DNA of 64,000 bases, taken from the NCBI GenBank assembly GCA_020632755.1, contig JACKEY010000005.1, forward strand, positions 310,001-374,000, in the 5' to 3' direction. A program made the position numbers and the translations under genes. This DNA comes from Alphaproteobacteria bacterium. Its GTDB lineage: Bacteria; Myxococcota_A; UBA796; UBA2385. The notes under the pieces were generated by a model. It searched no databases. It had not been told where the DNA came from and worked only from the letters and a program-made list of their open reading frames with translations. Below are positions 1 to 6,057 of this stretch, piece by piece (the first letter of the stretch is position 1; each line of letters begins with the position of its first letter).

Positions 1-327
1 ACCGAGCAGGTCCAGGTCCACTTCCGGCAGCCGGTTCACCAGCCGCGCCAGCTCGACCCCGAGCGGCACGCCGTCGCGGCCGGTGTCGTCCAGCACGTCC
101 ACCGCCGGCGCCAGGGGAGCCACCGTGCCGCGGGCGTTGACGCAGTCGAACAGGTCGTGCAGCTCGGCCGTGCTGGCTTCGTCCATGCCGTCGAGCAGGT
201 CGACGCGCCAGCAGGGGCCGTCGGCAGCGAGCTGGTCGGACCAGTGGGGACCACTGTCCGGAAGCACGCACCCCCCGCCGAGGAGGGCGAGGGGTACGAG
301 TGCAGGGGCGGGGATCAGCCGGCTCAG
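1..327 (-). CDS. Secreted lipoprotein, 3' end cut by window edge
   Basis: A minus-strand frame stays open from 327 to the window edge. It reads as a lipoprotein: a hydrophobic signal (LVPLALLGGG) is followed by a lipobox-type Cys at about residue 20, then an acidic, Cys-containing mature region. No ATG, GTG or TTG lies ahead of the signal. The first usable codon is CTG at 327-325, which overlaps the stop of the upstream gene as CTGA and gives MSRLIPAPALV. Coupling to that gene is therefore likely. The function is not recognised. The reading frame is convincing by composition; the start codon is inferred. Confidence 0.55.
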   Translation of the reverse strand, partial: MSRLIPAPALVPLALLGGGCVLPDSGPHWSDQLAADGPCWRVDLLDGMDEASTAELHDLFDCVNARGTVAPLAPAVDVLDDTGRDGVPLGVELARLVNRLPEVDLDLLG

Positions 328-908
328 TCGAACATCCAGCGCACGCCGACGTAGGCGTTCTCGCTGATGTAGGCGCGCTTGCGGTAGCGCATCGACGCCG
401 TCAGGGTGCTGTAGAACTGCATGTGGTCGCCCATGGCGACGCTGACGCCGGGGCCGGCTTCGACCAGCAGGAACTCCAGGCCCTGCGAGCTGGCGAAGCC
501 ACTGCCCGCGTGGGTCTCGAGGGTCAGCTGGGTCTTGCTGGGGTCGCCGAACAGGCCCCACTGGATGCCGGCGGTCATGGCGCCGAAGGACTTCCAGCCC
601 TGCTCGTACTCGGCCGGGTAGACCGCGTCGGTGGTCTCTCCCGTGTCGGGCTCGGCCAGGGGCTGGTCCTGGATCAGCCACAGGCGCATCACGCCCTGGA
701 CCCGATCGTCCTTGTCGCCCAGCAGGGCCACGCCGCCGACGCCGTAGTTGAACCGGTGCTGCCCGTCGATGCCCTGGTTGCCTTCGGCGTCGTAGTAATA
801 CGCGCGCGCGGAGTGGAAGCCGGCGTTGGTGAGGACGCCGATGCCGCCGGCCAGGGCGGTGCCCGGCAGGGTGAGTCCGGCGAGGGTGGCGAGGGCGAGG
901 CGGCGCAT
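324..908 (-). CDS. Secreted outer-membrane-like protein of unknown function
   Basis: The 194-residue protein starts at ATG 908 with a signal peptide (MRRLALATLAGLTLPGTALA, predicted cleavage after ALA). The mature part alternates aromatic and small residues (GGIGVLTNAGFHSARAYYYD, YVGVRWMF at the C-terminus) and ends in a terminal Phe-Asp. This resembles small outer-membrane beta-barrels, although no family is recognised. It overlaps the downstream lipoprotein gene by CTGA. A longer open frame reaches 1493, but it would run antisense through HU and lacks a signal peptide, so the ATG before the signal is preferred. Confidence 0.7.
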   Translation of the reverse strand: MRRLALATLAGLTLPGTALAGGIGVLTNAGFHSARAYYYDAEGNQGIDGQHRFNYGVGGVALLGDKDDRVQGVMRLWLIQDQPLAEPDTGETTDAVYPAEYEQGWKSFGAMTAGIQWGLFGDPSKTQLTLETHAGSGFASSQGLEFLLVEAGPGVSVAMGDHMQFYSTLTASMRYRKRAYISENAYVGVRWMFD

Positions 909-1254
909 GGGAGTCCGGGGGAGGATGGATGCGGTGCCGGCCAGCGTCGCAGGGGGAGGTAGACGCAGCCGTGGAAAGGGGTGTTTAGCAGCCGAGGCCC
1001 GGCAGACGCAAGGGGAACGGACCCCGCAGAGGTCACAAGAGGGGTCGATGTGGCGACAGAGCAGGGTCACCCGACAAAACCGCGAGATCGGCACTTGTAG
1101 TCGTCCGTCGCCCTCGCTATACCCGTTCGCGCGATGGCCCCGATGGGGCCGCGCTTCCCGGCCAAGCGCTGCTGTGTCCCCAGCCTCGTGATGGCCAAAC
1201 CGCCTCCATCCGGTCGCTCCGCGTCCCGGGTGGTCCTCAATCGGAGAACGAGAC
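909..1254. other. Divergent intergenic region upstream of the HU gene
   Basis: These 346 bases separate the secreted-protein gene (minus) from the HU gene (plus). The region holds the candidate HU promoter at 1095-1123 and a leader of roughly 125 nt ending in a GGAGA Shine-Dalgarno just upstream of ATG 1255. Open frames crossing it have no signal peptide, motif or codon bias and look like GC-driven shadows. Nothing else is evident. Confidence 0.5.
1095..1123 (+). promoter_or_regulatory. Candidate sigma-70-type promoter for the HU gene
   Basis: TTGTAG (1095-1100) and TATACC (1118-1123) are separated by exactly 17 bases, in an AT-richer patch of an otherwise very GC-rich stretch. The -35 keeps TTG and the -10 keeps TATA. 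Transcription would start near 1130. This is a sequence match only. Confidence 0.45.
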
Positions 1255-1548
1255 ATGAACAAGAAGGAACTCGCCGCCAAGCTCGCGAAGAAGACCGGCC
1301 TCTCCCAGGTCAAGGCCATGGAGTGCGTCAACGCCATCTTCGACGCCAACCCCGGCCACGGCATCATCGCCGTCGAGCTCGACGCCGGCCGCAAGGTCGT
1401 CATCCCGGGCTTCGGCACCTTCGCCGCCAAGCGTCGTGCCGCTCGCGTGGGCACCAACCCCGCCTCGGGCAGCAAGATCAGCATCCCCGCCAAGTCCTAC
1501 GTGCACTTCAAGCCGGGCAAGACCCTGCGCGAGCGCATCGAAGACTGA
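1255..1548 (+). CDS. hup: HU/IHF-family DNA-binding protein
   Basis: This 97-residue nucleoid protein has the family layout: an N-terminal helical dimerisation region (MNKKELAAKLAKKTGLSQ), then beta strands containing the GFGTF motif, and a Lys/Arg-rich DNA-binding arm with the NPASG turn. It would bind and bend double-stranded DNA as a dimer. An insertion before the beta saddle (NPGHGIIAVELDAGRK) is slightly unusual. The ATG is supported by GGAGA upstream. The gene stands alone, with its own candidate promoter and a shared hairpin terminator downstream. Confidence 0.93.
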   Translation: MNKKELAAKLAKKTGLSQVKAMECVNAIFDANPGHGIIAVELDAGRKVVIPGFGTFAAKRRAARVGTNPASGSKISIPAKSYVHFKPGKTLRERIED

Positions 1549-1587
1549 GCCTCGCACCCGGCGCTCCTCGTGGGCGCCTGATGCACC

Positions 1588-1616
1588 CTCGACCCTGCCC
1601 TTCCGGCGGGGTCGAG
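1588..1616. terminator. Hairpin terminator between convergent genes
   Basis: An inverted repeat CTCGACCCTGCC / GGCGGGGTCGAG forms a 12-bp stem with one G-T wobble and a five-base loop. It lies between the HU stop (1548) and the stop of the convergent lipoprotein gene (1622), so it could serve both. There is no T tract on either side, as is common in high-GC genomes. Confidence 0.6.
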
Positions 1617-1621
1617 TCGTC

Positions 1622-2176
1622 TCAGAGGCCGGTGCCGCCGCCGGTGTCGCTGGTCCCGGTATCGCTGGTCCCGGTATCGCTGGTCCCGGTGTCGCTGGTC
1701 CCGGTGTCGCTGGTGTCGGTGGAGCCGCTGTCGCCGCCCGTGGTCGTGTCCAGCACCTGCAGCTCCGTCTCTCCGACGCCGTGCAGGTTGTAGACCTCGA
1801 CCTGGGCCACGCCCGGGGCCACGCCGTCCGGCACGACCAGGGTGAGGGTCTCCGAACAGGTGACGCTGCACTCCAGGTCGCAGGCATCGCAGTCACCGCA
1901 CTCGCCGCACTCGGCGGTCTGGCGGCACTCGTCGCAGGCGGTGCAGTCGGTGCGGTCGAGGGACTGCAGGGTGGCGCGCTCGCCGCCGATGAACACGGCG
2001 GTGTCCCAGGACGAGGTGAGGGGAGTCGCGGCGACCACGACGACGTCGCCCGGCGACGCCGATTCCGGCGCGGGGGTCTCGACCACGAGGTCGCAGCGCG
2101 GAGCCAGCAGCTCGGTGGCCGGCAGACAGCCGGCGAGCAGGGCGAGGCTGGCGAGGGCGAGGGAGGAGCGATGCAT
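1622..2176 (-). CDS. Cys-rich IPT/TIG-like lipoprotein with TSDTG repeat tail
   Basis: The 184-residue protein starts with a lipoprotein signal (ALASLALLAGC; lipid-modified Cys at residue 17). The next part resembles an IPT/TIG immunoglobulin-like fold (SPGDVVVVAATPL, then VFIGGERATL, then LTLVVPDGVAPGVAQVEVYN). The fold is interrupted by an insert of about 30 residues with ten Cys, mostly in CxxC spacing. The C-terminus is a low-complexity tail of five TSDTG repeats. The ATG shares its A with the TGA of the upstream PBP1A gene (TGATG), so translation is probably coupled. An envelope partner of that PBP is a reasonable inference; the function is not known. Confidence 0.8.
   Translation of the reverse strand: MHRSSLALASLALLAGCLPATELLAPRCDLVVETPAPESASPGDVVVVAATPLTSSWDTAVFIGGERATLQSLDRTDCTACDECRQTAECGECGDCDACDLECSVTCSETLTLVVPDGVAPGVAQVEVYNLHGVGETELQVLDTTTGGDSGSTDTSDTGTSDTGTSDTGTSDTGTSDTGGGTGL
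1640..1720. repeat. 15-bp tandem repeats encoding TSDTG units
   Basis: About five near-identical 15-base units (plus-strand consensus GCTGGTCCCGGTRTC) sit inside the lipoprotein tail and keep the reading frame. They differ mainly at one A/G position. The unit number could vary between strains. Confidence 0.85.
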
Positions 2177-5100
2177 CAGAAGTCCGAGGTGAGCAGCTCG
2201 TCGGCTGTCTTCTGGCCGACCTCGCCGACCACGTTGGTGGGAGAGGTCCCCCGCAGGAAGGGCATGGGGCGACCGCCCCGGGCAGCGGCGCCGGTCCGCT
2301 CGTCGATGGCGACCATCTCGACCTGCGGCAGGGGCGGGAAGTCCTTGTCGGCTTCCTTGGGGGCGGCCACGCGCATGTAGTCCATCCACACCGGCAGGGC
2401 CGTGTCGCCGCCCGTGAAGGACACGCCCATGGTCTTGGGCTGGTCGTAGCCGACCCACGCCGCCGTCACGAGCTCGGTGTTGTAGCCGACGAACCACGCG
2501 TCCTTGAAGTCGTTGGTCGTGCCGGTCTTGCCCGCGACGTGGATGCCCAGCTGGTTGGACTTGGCGCCGGTGCCGCCGGTGGCGACCTCGCGCAACAGCC
2601 AGTGTGCGATGCCCGCCACGCTCGGGTCGAGCACCTGTCGGAACCCACCGTCAGGCGCGCTGTGGGCTTCGATGACAGTGCCGTCCCGGTCGAGCACGCG
2701 CTCGATCCAGTGCGGCTCGACCAGCTTGCCGTAGGTCGCGAACACGCTGTAGGCGCGGGCGATCTCGACCATCGTGAGCGACGAGCTGCCGAGCCCCATC
2801 GACAGGTCGCAGGCCCGGCACATGACCTCGCCGGTCTCGTCGTCGATCCGTGGGTCCATGCAGGCGTCGCGCGAGCCGATCTGGGTCTGGGGCACCCAGT
2901 TGCAGGCGCGCAGGCTCTGGTCGCAGGAACGGCACCACTCGCGGTCCTGGTGCGACTCCGGCTGCGTCAGGCACTGCTTGCCCTCGGTCACCTCGATCAG
3001 GGGGCAGGACGTGGGGTCGCAGTGCTCGCACCAGGCCATGCCCTCGACGGCGCTGGGCGTCATGGTGCCCGGACACTCGGCGTCGGCCGCCACGTGGGTC
3101 CGCGAGCACTGGGGTTCGTCGTAGCCGATGCGCAGGGTGGGACCCGCGAGCTCGAACACCGGCTCGAGGCCGATCTTGTCGAGCACTCGCACGGTCACGA
3201 CGTTCCGGGACAGCTGCAGGGCGCGCCGCAGGGTGATGAGCCCGAGGTAGTCGCCGCCGTAGTTGCCGGGCTTGTACAGGCCGTAGCCGAGCACGCCGAA
3301 CACGGTCGGCGCGTCGCTGACCAGCGATCCGGCGGTGAACTGTTCGGTGCCGATGGCGGCCGCGTAGACGACCGGCTTGAAGGTCGAGCCGACCTGGCGC
3401 ATCGCCTGGGTGGCCCGGTTGAACTCGCTCTCCTCGAAGGAGTAGCCGCCGACCATCGCGAGGACCGCGCCGTCCTCGAGCCGGTACGACAGCAGCGCGC
3501 CCTCGATCTCCGGGTCCTGGATGACCCGGGCGGGCCAGAACGGACCGGCGCCCGCGCCGTCGTAGCCGCGGGTCTCCTCGAAGGCGTCCATGTCGGCGCC
3601 CTCGATCAGCACCTCGACCACGTCGCCGCGCTTCAGGGCCTCGGTCAGGTCGCGCTGCACGCGGACCTTGTACGAGCGCTCCGGGTTCGGCTCGTACATC
3701 CACTTGGACCACGACAGGGGCACCAGGGCCCGCTGCTTTCCGACGCCGACGACCGCGTGCTTCTCGGCGACCTCGAGCACGACGCCCGGGTAGGTCTGGC
3801 CCACCGTCAGCGTCGCCTTGGCCGGCATGTCGCCGTAGCCGCCGCCGGCTCCGGCGACCCGCAGCTCGGACTCGGCCTGGGCCTTGCGGAGCTCGTCGTC
3901 CTGCTTCGCCAGCCAGGGGTCGATCTCGCTGGCGGGCAGCGTCTGCTCGGCGCCGCGCCAGCCGATGCTGTTGCTGGCGCGCAGCACGTTGTCGTGCACC
4001 GACAGCTGGGCCGCCTTCTGCAGCGTCAGGTCGCAGGTGGCGTCGACGACCAGGCCGTCGTTGTAGATCTTGTCGAAGCCGTAGGTGTCGACCAGGTACC
4101 GGCGGATGTGCTCGGTGAAGTAGGGCGCCTGGGTCAGGAAGTCGTTCGTCTTGGGGGAGATCTCGACGACCTCGGCCAGCGCGGCGTCGTAGGTCGCCGT
4201 GTCGATGAAGCCCTTGTCGCGCATCTGGCCCAGCACGTATTCCTGGCGGGCGCGGGCCTTGTCCCAGTGCTGGTGCGGGCTGTAGTCGCTGGGGCGCTGG
4301 GGCAGACCCGCCAGGATCGCGGCCTCGGCCAGCGTGATGTCCGCGACGTCCTTGCCGAAGTAGACCCGGCTGGCGGCCTGGACGCCGTAGGCCCCCGAGC
4401 CCAGGTAGATCTGGTTCAGGTACAGGTAGAGGATGTGCTCCTTGTCGAACGCTTCCTCGATCCGCTGCGACAGCAGGATCTCGCGGATCTTCCGCTCGTA
4501 GGTCTTCTCGGAGGACAGCAGGAAGTTCCGCGCGACCTGCTGGGTGATCGTGCTGGCGCCCTGGGCCTTCTTGCCCTTGGCGGCGTTGCGCAGGATCGCC
4601 CGGGCGATGCCCTGGTAGTCGACACCGTCGTGCTCGTAGAACCGGGCGTCCTCGGCCGCCAGGAAGGCGTCCTCGAGGTGCTGCGGCATCTCCTCGAGCG
4701 GCACGACGTAGCGACGCTTCTCGAAGATCTCGCCCAGCATCTCGCCGTTGCGATCACGGACGACGGTGACGGTCGGCGGCTCGTAGACCGAGAGCTGCTC
4801 GATGCTGGGCAGGTCCTGCCCGTAGTGGTGCACCGCCCAGGCCACGAGCGCGCCGCCGGCGAGGCCGCCGAGCAGGCAGAGCACGACCATCGCGCGGAAC
4901 ATGCGGAACAGCAGGCCGCGCTTCTTCTTCTCGGGGGCAGCGCCGCGCCGCCCGGTGGCCACCGGGGTTTCGGCGGACCCGCCGGCGCCCGCCGCATCCG
5001 TGCCGGCCGCTGTGGTCCGTGCGGGGCCCTTGCGGCCCGCGGGCGCAGGACCGGAGCCGCCGACGGGGCGGGCCAAGGGGGCCGTAGCGCCCGCCACCGG

Positions 5101-5754
5101 GGCCGAAGGAGGGGGAGCCGCGCGGGCGGGGGACAGGCCGTCGGCCATCCGCGGCCCGGTGTCGTCGAGGCGCTCGGTGCGGTCGTCCGCGCTGCTTCCG
5201 GGGCGATCGACGACGGTCCGGTCGGCGGCCGTGCGCTCGATGGCGGGCCCGGGCGCCGACAGGATCGGGGCCGTGGGTCGCGCGGAGCGCGCTGCGGGCG
5301 GACGAGGCGGCAGCGGGGCCGTGTCGGCCGGCGTGGGCCGGGGGCGCTGGGGAGTGGGGGAGGGAGGCGGCGCCGGACGGGGAGCGGTGGTCGGACGAGG
5401 AGCGGGCGTCGGGCCGGCTGGCCCCGCTGCGGGGCGCGTGACGTCGCGGGGGCGAGGCGGGACCACGTCGGCGCGCGGGTCCGTCGCGCCAGGCGACTCC
5501 GGCGCGGGACCGGGCGCGAAGGCGCCGGAGCGCGGGGTCGGTACCCCCGTCGAGGGCTCGGAACGTGGGGGGTCGGCGTAGGGATCGTCGAAGCGCACGC
5601 CGCGGTCGCGCATCCGGTCGACCATGCCCGCCGGGTAGCTGATCGCCAGGCTCCGACCGCATCCGTCGCAGCCCACTTCCGTGCCCGGCAGGGGGTAGGG
5701 CTGGCTCAGCCGGCGGATCTCCCCGCAGTGGGGACAGGTGATCTTCAGGGCCAT
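2176..5754 (-). CDS. mrcA: Class A penicillin-binding protein (PBP1A type) with zinc ribbon and Cys-rich insert
   Basis: This 1192-residue bifunctional peptidoglycan synthase is unusually long. The N-terminus is a zinc-ribbon-like domain (CPHC, then CDGC) followed by about 230 Pro/Ala-rich, probably disordered cytoplasmic residues and a membrane helix near 289-312. The glycosyltransferase-51 domain has its catalytic Glu in EDARFYEHDG (E368) and the STITQQ motif. The transpeptidase has STFK (S790) and KTGT (K1076). Between them lies an insert of about 100 residues (883-982) with twelve Cys. The ATG at 5754 gives a complete zinc ribbon; a longer open frame upstream has no homology-like content. 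The stop overlaps the lipoprotein start (TGATG). Confidence 0.93.
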   Translation of the reverse strand: MALKITCPHCGEIRRLSQPYPLPGTEVGCDGCGRSLAISYPAGMVDRMRDRGVRFDDPYADPPRSEPSTGVPTPRSGAFAPGPAPESPGATDPRADVVPPRPRDVTRPAAGPAGPTPAPRPTTAPRPAPPPSPTPQRPRPTPADTAPLPPRPPAARSARPTAPILSAPGPAIERTAADRTVVDRPGSSADDRTERLDDTGPRMADGLSPARAAPPPSAPVAGATAPLARPVGGSGPAPAGRKGPARTTAAGTDAAGAGGSAETPVATGRRGAAPEKKKRGLLFRMFRAMVVLCLLGGLAGGALVAWAVHHYGQDLPSIEQLSVYEPPTVTVVRDRNGEMLGEIFEKRRYVVPLEEMPQHLEDAFLAAEDARFYEHDGVDYQGIARAILRNAAKGKKAQGASTITQQVARNFLLSSEKTYERKIREILLSQRIEEAFDKEHILYLYLNQIYLGSGAYGVQAASRVYFGKDVADITLAEAAILAGLPQRPSDYSPHQHWDKARARQEYVLGQMRDKGFIDTATYDAALAEVVEISPKTNDFLTQAPYFTEHIRRYLVDTYGFDKIYNDGLVVDATCDLTLQKAAQLSVHDNVLRASNSIGWRGAEQTLPASEIDPWLAKQDDELRKAQAESELRVAGAGGGYGDMPAKATLTVGQTYPGVVLEVAEKHAVVGVGKQRALVPLSWSKWMYEPNPERSYKVRVQRDLTEALKRGDVVEVLIEGADMDAFEETRGYDGAGAGPFWPARVIQDPEIEGALLSYRLEDGAVLAMVGGYSFEESEFNRATQAMRQVGSTFKPVVYAAAIGTEQFTAGSLVSDAPTVFGVLGYGLYKPGNYGGDYLGLITLRRALQLSRNVVTVRVLDKIGLEPVFELAGPTLRIGYDEPQCSRTHVAADAECPGTMTPSAVEGMAWCEHCDPTSCPLIEVTEGKQCLTQPESHQDREWCRSCDQSLRACNWVPQTQIGSRDACMDPRIDDETGEVMCRACDLSMGLGSSSLTMVEIARAYSVFATYGKLVEPHWIERVLDRDGTVIEAHSAPDGGFRQVLDPSVAGIAHWLLREVATGGTGAKSNQLGIHVAGKTGTTNDFKDAWFVGYNTELVTAAWVGYDQPKTMGVSFTGGDTALPVWMDYMRVAAPKEADKDFPPLPQVEMVAIDERTGAAARGGRPMPFLRGTSPTNVVGEVGQKTADELLTSDF

Positions 5755-6057
5755 CGACGTGTCCGTTGCTGGCGACCCGGCCGCGTATCGCAGCCTCCTG
5801 CGCGCCGCCACCGCCGCAAATGTCGGCTGGGACGGTGTGTTCTCGTTTGAAAACGGACACTTGCGGGCGGTTCCCTCGATCCTACCGGAAGCACGGGCCG
5901 ACGCCGCTTCGCCTGTTGTTGCGTCCGGCCATGCAAGCGGGGGTGGACCTGGCGCGTTGTGGTGCACAGACAGCCTGTGTGGTCTGCCAGTGGCTTGCGA
6001 CCGACGTCGCCGGTAGGCTTCACTGGTACGGACCGCCGACCTCCGGCAGGAGCCTCG
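5755..6057. other. Divergent intergenic region between PBP1A and the S41 protease
   Basis: These 303 bases lie between two divergent envelope genes. They are somewhat richer in A/T than the flanks (for example around 5850-5860) and should hold both promoters. No -35/-10 pair with acceptable spacing could be fixed. An AGGAG ribosome-binding site for the S41 gene lies at 6049-6053. No gene is seen. Confidence 0.45.

Noticed and set aside
1640..1720. Short tandem repeats as a CRISPR array
   Set aside because: The repeats are directly adjacent without spacers, in frame, and encode TSDTG units of a lipoprotein tail.
5995..6019. TTGCGA and TAGGCT as a promoter for the S41 gene
   Set aside because: The spacer is only 13 bases, too short for a sigma-70-type promoter.
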